A stretch of 64,000 nt of DNA. Origin: Alphaproteobacteria bacterium (lineage in GTDB: Bacteria > Pseudomonadota > Alphaproteobacteria > ATCC43930 > CGMCC-115725). Location: contig JAJPHB010000077.1 of the NCBI GenBank assembly GCA_021325525.1, positions 1 through 64,000 of the forward strand. The letters are read 5' to 3'. Under the pieces are notes generated by a model that was given only the letters and a program-made list of their open reading frames with translations, was not told the DNA's origin and did not search any database. This document shows, piece by piece, positions 17,276 to 26,643 of this stretch; positions within the stretch are counted from its first letter, which is position 1, and every line of letters starts with the position of its first letter. Made by a program: the position numbers and the translations under genes.

Positions 17276-18784
17276 TCAGGCGTAGGGCCGCGGGCGCCAG
17301 GCGGCGCCGGCGGGATCGCCGACCGGCCCGATGACATCGGCAAAGCGCATCACCTGCCGTCCGGCACGGTCATAGGCGGGCCAGGGCATGGTCTCGTGCG
17401 CGGGATCGCCGTCGCGGATGAACGCGATCCAGGCGCGCCGCACGGCGGCCGAGAGCGCCGCCATTTGCGCGGGGTCGCCGCCGGCCAGCATTTGCGCGCC
17501 GGGCCAGGCGCCGAGCGTGCCGAAGACGAAGGGCAGCTCGATGCAGTGGCACGCCTTGAAGCGCGATCCCGCCGGCGCCCAGTCGAATTGATAAGCCCAT
17601 ACCCGCCGGCCCCGCTCGGCCACGGCTTCGGCGAGGTCGAGCGACGGCAGCAGGAAGACGGAATCGGTGACGAGGTCGGCGAGGAGGTCGCGGAGCGTGC
17701 CGCCGGGGCGGCGCTGCCGGTAGAGCTCGATCCGCCCGGCATCGCCGGCGAGCGCGGCGAAGCGCTCGGCGACGGCAGCCGGATCGGGATCATCCATCGC
17801 CGGGTCGGCGGCGAAGAAGGCGTGCATCTCCTCGCGCGTCGCGCCGATCATCAGCTCGCGTCCCGCGAACGCTGGCGCCGTCTCGGCGATGAAGGCCTTG
17901 GCGCTGTCGAAGCGGCCGATCACCGGCTGGAAGGGCGGCGTCATATCGGCGAAGCGCGCATTGGCGCGCGCCACCTTGGCCTGCGCCGCGACGAAGGCGG
18001 CGGGCGGCAGCTCGCGCAGCCGCGCCGGCGCATCGGCGCGGTCCCCGTCGATGCCGAGCTCGGCCAGGATCTGGGCCGCGATACGCTCGGCGCGCTCTGC
18101 CGTGAAGGGCGGGCGGCCGAGGCCGGCGCTCTGCATGATGGCGCGCCGGAAGAGCGGCCGCGCCGCCGGCTCCATGAGCAGGAAGGCGATCGAGGAGGCG
18201 CCCGCCGACTGTCCGGCCAGCGTCACCCCGCCGGGGTCGCCTCCGAAGGCGGCGATGTGGTCCCGGACCCAGGCGAGCGCCGCCTGCTGGTCGAGAAGGC
18301 CGAGATTGCCGGGGCTGACGCCCTCGCGGCGGAGATACCCCAGCGCGCCGAGGCGGTAGTTGACGCCGACGACGACGAGATCGCCCTCGCGCGCCAAGCG
18401 GCCGCCATCATACCATTCGAGCGAGCCGGCGCCGCTGAGATAGGCGCCGCCATGGAGAAAGACGAGAACCGGCCGGCGCTTTGCGTCGGGCGCCGGCGTC
18501 CAGATGGTCAGGGTGAGGCAGTCCTCGTCCTGCGGCCGCGCATAGTCCCCCATCGCAAGGCGCAGACGCGAAGGGCCTTGCGGCGCGATCGGCCCGTGCT
18601 CCGTCGCTGGGCGAAGGCCCGGCCAGGGGCGCGGCGGCTGCGGCGGCAGGAAGCGCCGCTCGCCCGTCGGCGGCAGGGCGTAGGGCACGCCGCGGAAGAC
18701 GGCGATTCCGTCTTGCCGCAGTCCGGCGAGGTCGCCGAGGGCGGTGTGCGCCGTTGCGCCGCCATCCATAGCGGGGGGCGTCAT
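17276..18784 (-). CDS. Type B carboxylesterase
   Basis: Alpha/beta-hydrolase of the carboxylesterase B family, 502 residues. It has the oxyanion-hole segment FLHGGAYLSGAGS, the early EDCLTLTIWTP signature, the nucleophile elbow AGQSAGASS and a C-terminal HCIELPFVFG segment with the catalytic histidine. No signal peptide is visible. It overlaps the ligase stop by 4 bases (ATGA) and lies inside the aromatic operon, so it may hydrolyse an ester or amide precursor (for example an alkyl or N-acyl anthranilate) before CoA activation. That role is speculation from context. Confidence 0.85.
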   Translation of the reverse strand: MTPPAMDGGATAHTALGDLAGLRQDGIAVFRGVPYALPPTGERRFLPPQPPRPWPGLRPATEHGPIAPQGPSRLRLAMGDYARPQDEDCLTLTIWTPAPDAKRRPVLVFLHGGAYLSGAGSLEWYDGGRLAREGDLVVVGVNYRLGALGYLRREGVSPGNLGLLDQQAALAWVRDHIAAFGGDPGGVTLAGQSAGASSIAFLLMEPAARPLFRRAIMQSAGLGRPPFTAERAERIAAQILAELGIDGDRADAPARLRELPPAAFVAAQAKVARANARFADMTPPFQPVIGRFDSAKAFIAETAPAFAGRELMIGATREEMHAFFAADPAMDDPDPAAVAERFAALAGDAGRIELYRQRRPGGTLRDLLADLVTDSVFLLPSLDLAEAVAERGRRVWAYQFDWAPAGSRFKACHCIELPFVFGTLGAWPGAQMLAGGDPAQMAALSAAVRRAWIAFIRDGDPAHETMPWPAYDRAGRQVMRFADVIGPVGDPAGAAWRPRPYA

Positions 18785-20460
18785 CCCGTGCGCGCGGCCT
18801 GCAAGGCGGCCGCCGGCTCCGGCGCGGCCGGGCCCTCGGCGATCTCGCGCAGGCGGAAGCGCTGAACCTTGCCGGTCTCGGTGCGCGGCAGGGCGCCGAG
18901 ATAGGCGATGGCGCGCGGGTATTTATAGGGCGCGACCTGCCGCTTGACGAAATCCTGGAGCTCGCGCGTCGTCGCGACGCCGGCCTCTGTCGGGTCATGG
19001 AGGACGATGAAAGCCTTGACGATCTGGCCGCGCTGCGGATCGGGGACGCCGATGACGGCGCATTCGCGGACCTTCGGATGCTCCAGGAGCACCGCCTCGA
19101 TCTCGGGTCCCGAGATGTTGTAGCCGGCCGAGATGATCATGTCGTCCGTGCGCGCCTGGTACCAGAGGTAGCCATCCTCATCCATCTTGTAGGCATCGCC
19201 CGTCAAATTCCAGCCGTCCCGTACATAGCGCTTCTGGCGCTCGGCATCGTCGAGATAGCGGCACCCCGTGGGTCCGCGCACGGCGAGGTGGCCGATGGTG
19301 CCCGGCGGGACCGGGCGCATCTCCCCATCGACAACGATGGCGCTGTAGCCCGGGATCGCCTTTCCGGTGGCGCCGGGGCGGATCTCCGCGCCTGCCGCCG
19401 CCACGAAGATATGCAGCATCTCGGTCGAGCCGAGCCCGTCGATGGTGGCGATCCCGCTCGCCTTTCGCCAGCCCTCGAAGACCGGCGCCGGCAGGTGCTC
19501 GCCGGCCGAGACGCAGGCCCTGAGGCTCTCCAGGTCGAATCGCGGTGCCAGCTCGGTCATGGCGCGATACATGGTGGGCGCGGTGAAGACCGTCGTCGCC
19601 CGGTGGTCCTCGATCGCCTGGAGCAGGATTTCCGGCGTCGTCTTTTCGAGAAGGAGCGTCGAGGCGCCGAAGCGCATCGGGAAGAGGAGCAGCCCGCCGA
19701 GGCCGAAGGTGAAGGCGAGCGGCGGGCTGCCGCAGAAGATGTCGGCGGCCGAGGGCCGCAGAGTCGAGCGCGGAAAGCAGTCGCAGATCGCCAGCACGTC
19801 GCAGTGGAAATGGACGGTCGCCTTGGCCGGTCCCGTCGTCCCCGAGGTGAAGGCGATGAGCGCCACATCGTCACGGGAGGGGATGACATTGTCGAAGCTG
19901 GGGCTCTGCCGCGCCATTCGCGCTTCGAGGCCCTCGGCGCCGGCGCCGTTGAAATAGAGAATGCGCCGCAGGGCTTCGCTCTTCCCGCGCGCGGCTTCGA
20001 GCTCTGCCGAAAGTCCCGCATCGCAGAGGGCGAAGGCGACCTTCGCCTTGTCGATGACGTAGGCGAGCTCGCGCGCCCGCAGCAGCGGCATCGTCGCCAC
20101 GGCGATGCCGCCCGCCTTCAGCACGGCGAACCAGGCCGCGGCCAGCATCGGCGCGTTGGCGGCGCGAAGCAGAACGCGGTTCCCCGGTCGCAGCCCCATC
20201 TCGGCAACAAGGATCCCGGCGATGCGGTTGGCCTTGTCGAGGAGCGCCGCATAGCTCCAGATCTCCCCGTCGGCCGCGCGGATGCAGGGGCGGTCGCCGA
20301 ATCCCGCCTCGACCATGCGGTCGAGGAGCTCGACCGCCGCGTTCATCCGTTTCGGATAGGCGAGCTCCGGCAGGCCGGCACCGTCCATCACCGGCCAGAG
20401 CGCGGGCGGCGGCAGGTGGTCGCGGGCGAAGCTGTCGGGATAGGCGCTCGGATCTAGCAT
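18781..20460 (-). CDS. abmG: 2-aminobenzoate-CoA ligase (benzoate-CoA ligase family)
   Basis: Acyl-adenylate-forming ligase of 559 residues that would activate anthranilate with ATP and CoA. The P-loop is FTSGTTGPAKATVHF; other family motifs are YLWYQARTDDMIISAGYNI (hinge) and PRTETGKVQRFRL with the catalytic lysine. The N-terminal region resembles the benzoate/2-aminobenzoate ligase clade. The specific substrate is inferred from the adjacent fused monooxygenase/reductase of the Azoarcus-type 2-aminobenzoyl-CoA pathway. Translation begins at ATG 20460 after GGGAGGTG. A related aryl acid could be the true substrate. Confidence 0.86.
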   Translation of the reverse strand: MLDPSAYPDSFARDHLPPPALWPVMDGAGLPELAYPKRMNAAVELLDRMVEAGFGDRPCIRAADGEIWSYAALLDKANRIAGILVAEMGLRPGNRVLLRAANAPMLAAAWFAVLKAGGIAVATMPLLRARELAYVIDKAKVAFALCDAGLSAELEAARGKSEALRRILYFNGAGAEGLEARMARQSPSFDNVIPSRDDVALIAFTSGTTGPAKATVHFHCDVLAICDCFPRSTLRPSAADIFCGSPPLAFTFGLGGLLLFPMRFGASTLLLEKTTPEILLQAIEDHRATTVFTAPTMYRAMTELAPRFDLESLRACVSAGEHLPAPVFEGWRKASGIATIDGLGSTEMLHIFVAAAGAEIRPGATGKAIPGYSAIVVDGEMRPVPPGTIGHLAVRGPTGCRYLDDAERQKRYVRDGWNLTGDAYKMDEDGYLWYQARTDDMIISAGYNISGPEIEAVLLEHPKVRECAVIGVPDPQRGQIVKAFIVLHDPTEAGVATTRELQDFVKRQVAPYKYPRAIAYLGALPRTETGKVQRFRLREIAEGPAAPEPAAALQAARTG

Positions 20461-20472
20461 GTGTCACCTCCC

Positions 20473-21642
20473 CTATGCCGTTGCCGACAGAAGCTGCGCG
20501 GCGATCACGAGCTTCTGGATCTCGGTCGTACCTTCGTAGATGCGGAGCGCCCGGATCTCGCGGTAGAGGCGCTCCACGGGAACGCCGCGGACGACGCCCA
20601 TGCCACCCCAGAGCTGGACCGCCGCATCGATGACGCGCTGCGCCGCCTCGGTCGCATACAGCTTGGCCATCGCCGCCTCGCGGGTGACGCGCCCGCCGAG
20701 GCGATCCTTGGCCCAGGCGGCGCGGTAGACGAGGAGCGCCGCGGCATCGATCTCGGTCGCCATCTCGGCGAGGCGGAGCTGCGTTGCCTGGAACTCGGCG
20801 AGCGTCTTGCCGAAGGCCTCGCGCTTGCGGGATCGCGCCAGCGCCTCTTCGAGCGCGCGGCGGGCGAAACCCAACGCCGCCGCGCCGACAGTGGCGCGGA
20901 AGATGTCGAGCGTCGCCATCGCGATCTTGAAGCCGTCGCCCGGCCGACCCAGCAGACGGTCGGCGGGAACGCGGCAACCTTCGAAAGCAAGCGTCGCCAG
21001 CGGGTGCGGCGCGATGACGCCGATGCGCTCGGCGATGGCGAGGCCGGGCGTCTCGGCATCGACGATGAAGGCCGAGAGCCCCTTCGCGCCGGGCGCCTCG
21101 CCCGTGCGCGCGAAGACGATGTAGTGGTCGGCGATGCCGCCATTCGAAATCCAGGTCTTGCGACCGTCGAGAACATAATGCTCGCCCGCGCGGCGGGCGG
21201 TCATGCGCAAGCCGGCAACGTCGGAGCCGCCTTCCGGTTCCGAGAGGGCGAAGGCCGCGATCTGCCGACCGGCGCGGACCAGCGGCAGGTAGCGCTCTTT
21301 GAGCGCGGGCGTGCCGAAGAGGGCGATGGGCGCGCTCCCCAGTCCCTGCATGGCGAAGGCCGTGTCGGCGAGCGCCGAGACGCGGGCGAGGCTCTCGCGG
21401 ATGAGGCAGAGGCTGCGCAGATCGAGCCCCGCATGAGCGCCGCCGAATTCCGCCGGGACGACATAGCGCAGCCAGCCGGCTTCGCCGAGCGCCGCGACGA
21501 AGCGGCGCGTCAGCCCGTCGACATCCTCCTCCGCCCCCTCGTGCGGCGCGATCGTCGCCGCGGTCCAGGCCGCGATCTCGGCCGCGAGGGCGCGGTGGTG
21601 GTCCTCGAAGAAGGGCCAGGCGAGGAAGCTGCGCTCGCTCAT
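20473..21642 (-). CDS. Acyl-CoA dehydrogenase (ring-product oxidation)
   Basis: Standard-length FAD-dependent acyl-CoA dehydrogenase of 389 residues. It has the [11 protein letters not shown] flavin loop, [14 protein letters not shown], and a C-terminal [21 protein letters not shown] followed by [10 protein letters not shown]. It is the fifth gene of the operon, one base from the enoyl-CoA hydratase stop. In the 2-aminobenzoyl-CoA route, the alicyclic CoA thioester left by the monooxygenase/reductase is thought to be broken down by beta-oxidation-like steps, and this enzyme would perform a dehydrogenation there. Which intermediate it uses cannot be read from sequence. Confidence 0.91.
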   Translation of the reverse strand: MSERSFLAWPFFEDHHRALAAEIAAWTAATIAPHEGAEEDVDGLTRRFVAALGEAGWLRYVVPAEFGGAHAGLDLRSLCLIRESLARVSALADTAFAMQGLGSAPIALFGTPALKERYLPLVRAGRQIAAFALSEPEGGSDVAGLRMTARRAGEHYVLDGRKTWISNGGIADHYIVFARTGEAPGAKGLSAFIVDAETPGLAIAERIGVIAPHPLATLAFEGCRVPADRLLGRPGDGFKIAMATLDIFRATVGAAALGFARRALEEALARSRKREAFGKTLAEFQATQLRLAEMATEIDAAALLVYRAAWAKDRLGGRVTREAAMAKLYATEAAQRVIDAAVQLWGGMGVVRGVPVERLYREIRALRIYEGTTEIQKLVIAAQLLSATA

Positions 21643-21643
21643 C

Positions 21644-22453
21644 TCAATTGCCCTCGAAGCGTGGCGTTTCCTTGGCGATGAAGGCGCGGTAGGCGCGCTT
21701 GAAATCCTCGGTCTGCATGCAGATCGCCTGCGCCTGCGCCTCGGCCTCGATCGCCCGCTCGATGCTCATATCCCATTCCTCGTGCAGCATGCGCTTCGTC
21801 ATGGCATGGGCGAAGGTCGGGCCGTCGGCCAGGCTCTGCGCCATCGCCCGCGCCTCGGCGAGGAGCGATGCCGGCTCGACCAGCCTGTTGAAGAAGCCGC
21901 AGCGCTCGGCTTCCTCGCCCGGCATCGCCCGGCCGGTGAAGAGAAGCTCGGCCGCGCGGCCCTGGCCGATGATGCGGGGCAGCATGGCGCAAGCGCCCAT
22001 GTCGCAGCCGGCGAGGCCGACGCGCGAGAAAAGGAAGGCGACCTTGCTGCGCGCCGTGCCGAAGCGCAGATCGGAGGCCATGGCGAGGATGGCGCCGGCG
22101 CCGGCGCAGACGCCGTCGATGGCGGCGATGATCGGTTGCGGGCAGAGCCGCATCGCCTTGACGAGATCGCCCGTCATGCGCGTGAAGGCGAGAAGGCCGC
22201 CCATCTCCATCGTCGTCAGCGGGCCGATGATGTCGCGAACGTCGCCGCCCGAGCAGAAATTGTCGCCGGCGCCGGCGAGGATGACGGCCTTCACCTCGGG
22301 CGCGGCGGCGAGACGGCGGAAGAGGTCGCGCAGCTCGGCATAGCTCTCGAAGGTGAGAGGGTTCTTCCGCTCCGGCCGATCGAGGGTGATGGTGGCGACC
22401 TTGCCGTCGCGCTGCCAGCGGACATGCCGCGTCGTGATCTCCGCCTCGCTCAT
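21644..22453 (-). CDS. Enoyl-CoA hydratase/isomerase family protein
   Basis: Crotonase-fold protein of 269 residues. It has [19 protein letters not shown] (oxyanion-hole region) and the second motif [22 protein letters not shown], where the usual catalytic glutamates of hydratases are not both evident; the [11 protein letters not shown] segment places Asp/Gly-type residues there. It may therefore be a hydratase, isomerase or ring hydrolase acting on the alicyclic CoA intermediates. Its start overlaps the MarR stop by 4 bases, so translation is probably coupled. Confidence 0.88.
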   Translation of the reverse strand: MSEAEITTRHVRWQRDGKVATITLDRPERKNPLTFESYAELRDLFRRLAAAPEVKAVILAGAGDNFCSGGDVRDIIGPLTTMEMGGLLAFTRMTGDLVKAMRLCPQPIIAAIDGVCAGAGAILAMASDLRFGTARSKVAFLFSRVGLAGCDMGACAMLPRIIGQGRAAELLFTGRAMPGEEAERCGFFNRLVEPASLLAEARAMAQSLADGPTFAHAMTKRMLHEEWDMSIERAIEAEAQAQAICMQTEDFKRAYRAFIAKETPRFEGN

Positions 22454-22947
22454 CGCGCGCCTCCCGTCTGCCGCACGGAATCCTTGAGCCGCCCCAGGAG
22501 CCGCAGCAGCTCCGTCATCTCGGCGCGGCCCATCCCGGCCATCATCGCGTCGATCCAGCGCTCATGCACCGGCGCCATCTTGGCGAAGGCGCGCCGTCCC
22601 TTGGCGGTGAGGCGGATGACGCGGCTGCGGCGGTCGCGCGCATGGGGGGCGCGCTCGACGAGCCCTTCCGCCGCCAGCGCGTCGACGAGGCCGGTGATAT
22701 TGCCGCCGGTCACCATCAGGCGCGAGCCGAGCTCGCCCATGGTGAGGCCGTCTCCGGCGCGGTCGAGCTGCGCCAGGAGATCGAAGCGCGGCAAGGTGGT
22801 GTCGAAGCTGCTGCGCAGACGCGAGCGGACCTCGGCCTCGATGAGGCTGGTGCAGGTGAGAAGGCGCAGCCAGACTTTGAGCTCGATCTTGTCGTCGCGG
22901 TGGCTCGCCGATTCGCGATCGGGCAGGCGGGCCAGATTCTCCCTCAT
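22450..22947 (-). CDS. MarR family transcriptional regulator
   Basis: 165-residue winged-helix regulator. The recognition region [32 protein letters not shown] and the [17 protein letters not shown] wing are typical of MarR proteins, which often bind aromatic acids or their CoA thioesters as inducers. It is encoded third in the aromatic operon, with ATGA overlaps on both sides, so it is likely autoregulatory. A candidate palindromic operator lies at 26148-26163 in the divergent promoter region. The start is ATG 22947; the longer frame is antisense to the SDR gene. Confidence 0.9.
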   Translation of the reverse strand: MRENLARLPDRESASHRDDKIELKVWLRLLTCTSLIEAEVRSRLRSSFDTTLPRFDLLAQLDRAGDGLTMGELGSRLMVTGGNITGLVDALAAEGLVERAPHARDRRSRVIRLTAKGRRAFAKMAPVHERWIDAMMAGMGRAEMTELLRLLGRLKDSVRQTGGAR

Positions 22948-23765
22948 GGCATGATCTCTCCACCGGCAATGACAATGGACTGGCCGGTCACGGCGGCGGC
23001 GGCGGGCGTGCAGAGCCAGCCGACCGCCGCAGCCACCTCGTCCGGCGTCATGAGGCGCCGCATCGGGTTGCTGGCGGCGAGCGCCGCCCGCGCCGCTTCC
23101 GCGCTCTTTCCGGTCTTGGCGGCGATCGTGGCGGCGGCGCGGTCGACGAGCGGCGTCTCGGTGTAGCCCGGGCAGACGGCGTTGACGGTGATCCCGCGCG
23201 CGGCGAGCTCGCGCGCGAGGGCGCGGGTGAGGCCGATGAGGGCGTGCTTCGCCGCGCAATAAGCGGCGACATAGGCATAGCCTGTCAGGCCCGCGGTCGA
23301 GGCGATGTTGACGATGCGACCCATCCGGCCCGCCAGCATTGCCGGCAGCGCCGCCTGGGTGCAGATAAAGGCGCCGCGGAGATTGACCGCGAGCATGCGC
23401 TCCAGCATGGCGAGGTCGGTCTTGAGGAAGGGCGCGCTCTCGGCGGCGCCGGCATTGTTGACGAGAAGGTCGATCGGACCGCCCCAATCCGCGGCCGCGG
23501 CGAAGGCGGCGGCAATCGAGGCGGCATCGGTCACGTCGGCGGTGTCGTGGCGGCACTCGCCGCCGAAGGCCTCGAAGATGGTGGCGCATTGCTGGGCGAG
23601 CGGGCCGGGGCGGCGGCCGATCAGCGTCAGCCGCGCCCCGAGGCGCGCCAGCTCGGCGGCGATGGCGGCGCCGATGCCCGAGCCGGCGCCGGTGACGAGC
23701 GCATGGCGCCCGGCGAGAGGCTTCGCCGCATCGATCGGCGCCGCGACGCGGGGGCGCGCAGTCAT
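22944..23765 (-). CDS. SDR family oxidoreductase (beta-hydroxyacyl-CoA dehydrogenase candidate)
   Basis: Classical SDR of 273 residues with [15 protein letters not shown], an IASTAG serine and YCAAK catalytic pair, and the C-terminal [14 protein letters not shown]. It starts at ATG 23765, overlapping the monooxygenase/reductase stop by 4 bases. The 2-aminobenzoyl-CoA gene cluster of Azoarcus is reported to contain a beta-hydroxyacyl-CoA dehydrogenase-type protein, and this gene is the likely counterpart. Oxidation of a ring hydroxyl or of a 3-hydroxyacyl-CoA are both possible. Confidence 0.88.
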   Translation of the reverse strand: MTARPRVAAPIDAAKPLAGRHALVTGAGSGIGAAIAAELARLGARLTLIGRRPGPLAQQCATIFEAFGGECRHDTADVTDAASIAAAFAAAADWGGPIDLLVNNAGAAESAPFLKTDLAMLERMLAVNLRGAFICTQAALPAMLAGRMGRIVNIASTAGLTGYAYVAAYCAAKHALIGLTRALARELAARGITVNAVCPGYTETPLVDRAAATIAAKTGKSAEAARAALAASNPMRRLMTPDEVAAAVGWLCTPAAAAVTGQSIVIAGGEIMP

Positions 23766-26017
23766 GGCCCGCGCGGCTGGTAGCGCCGCATCGCGCAATA
23801 GGGATCGGGCCAGGCGAGCTCGTAGCCCTGCGCGGCGGCGGCATGGCGCGTCCAGTACGGGTCGAAGAGGTGGACGCGGGCGAGGACGCAGAGATCGGCC
23901 CGGCCGGCGACGAGGATCGAGTTGACGTCGGCATAGGTCGAGATGTTGCCGACCGCCATCGTCGGCATGGCCGCCTCGTGGCGGATGCGGTCGGCGAAGG
24001 GCGTCTGGAACAGCCTGCCGTAGACGGGCTGCGTCTCCGCCACGGTCTGCCCGGCCGAGACATCGATGATGTCGCAGCCATGAGCCTTCAGCCGCCGCGC
24101 CACCGCGACGGCATCGCCGGCATCGAAGCCTCCGGGCACCCAATCGGTCGCCGAGATGCGGACGCTGATCGGCTTCGCCGGCGGCCAGGCGGCGCGCACC
24201 GCGTCGAAGACTTCGAGCGGAAAGCGCATGCGGTTCTCGAGGCTGCCGCCATAGGCGTCGGCGCGCCGATTGGCGAGCGGCGTCAGGAAGCTCGACAGCA
24301 GGTAGCCATGCGCGAAATGGATTTCGAGGAGATCGAAGCCGGCCGTCTCGGCGAGGCGCGCGGCGCGCACGAAATCATCGCGCACCTTCTCCATATCGGC
24401 GCGGTCCATCGGCTTCGGCACCTGGCTGTGCGCGAGATAGGGAATGGGCGAGGGGGCGATGAGCGGCCAGTTGCCGTCATCGAGCGGCTCGTCGATTCCC
24501 TCCCACATGCGCCGAGTCGACCCCTTGCGTCCGGCATGGGCGAGCTGGATGCCGATCTTCGCCGCGGTCCGGTCGTGGACGAAATCGACGATGCGCTTCC
24601 AGGCGCGCGCCTGCTCGTCGTTCCAAAGGCCGGCGCATCCCGGCGTGATGCGGGCGTCGGCCGCAATGTCGGTCATCTCGGTCATGACGAGTCCGGCGCC
24701 GCCGACGGCCCGGCTGCCGAGATGGACGAGATGCCAGTCATTGGGCAGCCCCTCCTCGGCCGAATACATGCACATGGGCGAGACGACGACGCGGTTGCCG
24801 AGCACGAGGCCGCGCAGGCGGAACGGAGTGAACATCGGCGGCGGAGCCGGCTCTGCCGGGACGTCGCGGCCGCTCTGGCGGGCGGCGCCGGCGGCGAACC
24901 AGCGGTCGAGGCGGCGCGTGAAGCGCGGGTCGCGGCGGGCGAGATCGGCATGGGTGAGGCGGAGTGAGCGGGTGAGGAGGCTCGCCGCGAACTGGATCGG
25001 CTCCAGCCGGCCGAAATAGCGCTCGGTCTCCTCGAACCAGCGGAGGCTGGCCTCCGCCGCGCGCTGCGTCGATTCGACCTGCGGTCGACGCTCCGCCTCG
25101 TAGGCGGCGAGCGCCGCGGGAACGCCGGCTTCCGCGCCGAGCGCGTGCGCCAGCGCCGCCGCGTCCTCCATCGCGAGCTTGGTGCCGGAGCCGATCGAGA
25201 AATGCGCCGTATGCGCCGCATCGCCGAGGAGGACGATGTTGCCATGCGACCACCGCGCATTCCGGACGGTCGGGAAGCGGCGCCAGATCGAGCGGTTCTT
25301 CAGCAGCTTGTGCCCGTCGAGCTCGGCCGCGAAGAGGCGTTCGCAATAAGCGACGGATCGATCCTCATCCGCCCCGTCCAGCCCGGCGCGCCGCCAGCTC
25401 GCCTCCGTCGTCTCGACGATGAAGGTCGAGTGCGCCTCGTCGAAGCGGTAGGCGTGGACGCGCCAGAGCCCGTGCTCGTTCTCCTTGAAGAGGAAGGTGA
25501 AGGCCGAGAACCGCCGCGTCGTGCCGAGCCAGATGAAGCGGTTCGGCCGCCAATCGATCTCGGGCGCGAAGGCGGCGGCGTGGAGATCGCGCATGCGGCT
25601 GTTGACGCCGTCGGCGGCGATGACGAGGTCAGCGTCGCGGAACTCGTCGAGGCTCGTCGCCTCGTGCTCGAAGCGGAGCTCGACGCCGAGCGCGGCGGCG
25701 CGGCGCTGGAGAATGCCGAGGAGCCTCTTGCGCGCGAGGCCGGAGAAGCCGTGCCCCGTCGAGCTCACGACCTCGCCGCAGTAATGGATGTCGATATCCG
25801 TCCAATGCGCGAAGGCGCGCGTGATCTCGGCATAGGTCGGCGGATCGGCCTCGGCGATGTTGCCGAGCGTCTCGTCGGAGAAGACGACGCCCCAGCCGAA
25901 AGTGTCGTCCGGACGGTTGCGCTCGACGACGCGAATGCGGTGCGCCGGGTCCCGACGCTTCATCAGGATGGCGAAGAAGAGTCCGGCGGGGCCGCCGCCG
26001 ATGACGGCGATTCTCAT
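23762..26017 (-). CDS. abmA: 2-aminobenzoyl-CoA monooxygenase/reductase (fused FAD/FMN flavoenzyme)
   Basis: 751-residue fusion of two flavoproteins. Residues 1 to about 380 form a group A FAD monooxygenase ([10 protein letters not shown] dinucleotide motif at the very N-terminus, [35 protein letters not shown]). After a Pro/Ala linker, residues from about 400 form an Old-Yellow-Enzyme-type FMN reductase ([49 protein letters not shown]). This architecture is that of 2-aminobenzoyl-CoA monooxygenase/reductase and salicylyl-CoA 5-hydroxylase, which hydroxylate and then dearomatise the ring. The anthranilate assignment rests on the ligase and RidA neighbours. The ATG at 26017 starts directly on the FAD motif; an upstream in-frame start reads through a REP palindrome and is rejected. 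First gene of the operon. Confidence 0.9.
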   Translation of the reverse strand: MRIAVIGGGPAGLFFAILMKRRDPAHRIRVVERNRPDDTFGWGVVFSDETLGNIAEADPPTYAEITRAFAHWTDIDIHYCGEVVSSTGHGFSGLARKRLLGILQRRAAALGVELRFEHEATSLDEFRDADLVIAADGVNSRMRDLHAAAFAPEIDWRPNRFIWLGTTRRFSAFTFLFKENEHGLWRVHAYRFDEAHSTFIVETTEASWRRAGLDGADEDRSVAYCERLFAAELDGHKLLKNRSIWRRFPTVRNARWSHGNIVLLGDAAHTAHFSIGSGTKLAMEDAAALAHALGAEAGVPAALAAYEAERRPQVESTQRAAEASLRWFEETERYFGRLEPIQFAASLLTRSLRLTHADLARRDPRFTRRLDRWFAAGAARQSGRDVPAEPAPPPMFTPFRLRGLVLGNRVVVSPMCMYSAEEGLPNDWHLVHLGSRAVGGAGLVMTEMTDIAADARITPGCAGLWNDEQARAWKRIVDFVHDRTAAKIGIQLAHAGRKGSTRRMWEGIDEPLDDGNWPLIAPSPIPYLAHSQVPKPMDRADMEKVRDDFVRAARLAETAGFDLLEIHFAHGYLLSSFLTPLANRRADAYGGSLENRMRFPLEVFDAVRAAWPPAKPISVRISATDWVPGGFDAGDAVAVARRLKAHGCDIIDVSAGQTVAETQPVYGRLFQTPFADRIRHEAAMPTMAVGNISTYADVNSILVAGRADLCVLARVHLFDPYWTRHAAAAQGYELAWPDPYCAMRRYQPRGP

Positions 26018-26056
26018 CGGTGACGCAGCGGTCCGGCGAGGGATGCGGTCGCCGGT

Positions 26057-26086
26057 ACCCTCTCCCCGTTCGGGCGGGGAGAGGGT
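26057..26086. repeat. REP-like palindrome, copy 2
   Basis: Perfect 12-bp stem: ACCCTCTCCCCG at 26057-26068 and CGGGGAGAGGGT at 26075-26086, 6-base loop. It lies in the 200-base divergent region between the abm operon and ridA, within the expected abm leader, so it could fold in that transcript. Confidence 0.75.
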
Positions 26087-26147
26087 GGCGCCCAATTGCG
26101 CTGCCGAGATTGATTCACCCTCGGCCCTCTCGCTTGCATCGCAAGTT

Positions 26148-26163
26148 AGTTTAGATATAAATT
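26148..26163. promoter_or_regulatory. Candidate operator/promoter of abm and ridA genes
   Basis: AGTTTAGATATAAATT is an imperfect palindrome (6 of 8 pairs symmetric) in the only AT-rich patch of the divergent abm/ridA region. MarR proteins usually bind 16-20-bp palindromes overlapping promoters, and the operon encodes a MarR regulator. No second copy was found to confirm it, and the AT-rich stretch may simply be a -10 region. Confidence 0.3.
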
Positions 26164-26217
26164 ATCGAGGTGTAAAGAGTTGCCCGCGCAGCCGTCGCGA
26201 GAGAACGGAGCCGGCAC

Positions 26218-26625
26218 ATGAGCGAGCTCGACATCATCACGCCCGCGGGCTGGCCGCGCGCGCCGGGCTACAGCCATGCGGTCGCCGGACGCGGACGGCT
26301 GGTCTTCGTCGCGGGCCAAATCGGCTGGACGCCGGATCAGCGCTGGGAGACCGACGATCTCGTGGGACAGCTCCGCCAGGCGCTTGCCAACACGCTGGCG
26401 ATTCTCGCCGCCGCGGGCGCGCGGCCCCAGCACATCGCGCGCATGACCTGGTACGTGCTCGACCGGCAGGAGTATCTGGCGCGGCGGCCGGAGATCGGCC
26501 GCTGCTGGCGCAAGCTCATGGGCCGGCATTTCCCGGCGATGGCGCTGGTCGAGGTGTCGGCTCTCGTCGAGGCGCGGGCGAAGCTCGAAATCGAGACGAC
26601 GGCGCTCATCCCTGACGAAGCGTGA
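26218..26625 (+). CDS. RidA/YjgF family enamine/imine deaminase
   Basis: 135-residue RidA-fold protein. Members hydrolyse reactive enamine/imine intermediates to ketones and ammonia, acting as trimers. Features are YSHAVAGRGRLVFVAGQIGW near the start, ARMTWYVLD, and the C-terminal MALVEVSALVEARAKLEIET strand; the usual C-terminal EIE motif is recognisable as LEIE. It diverges from the abm operon and precedes the OYE-type reductase by 18 bases. A likely job is release of ammonia from the 2-amino-enone or imine formed after ring reduction of 2-aminobenzoyl-CoA, which would otherwise be slow; this is inference. Confidence 0.88.
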   Translation: MSELDIITPAGWPRAPGYSHAVAGRGRLVFVAGQIGWTPDQRWETDDLVGQLRQALANTLAILAAAGARPQHIARMTWYVLDRQEYLARRPEIGRCWRKLMGRHFPAMALVEVSALVEARAKLEIETTALIPDEA

Positions 26626-26643
26626 CCCTGACGCGAGAGCGCG

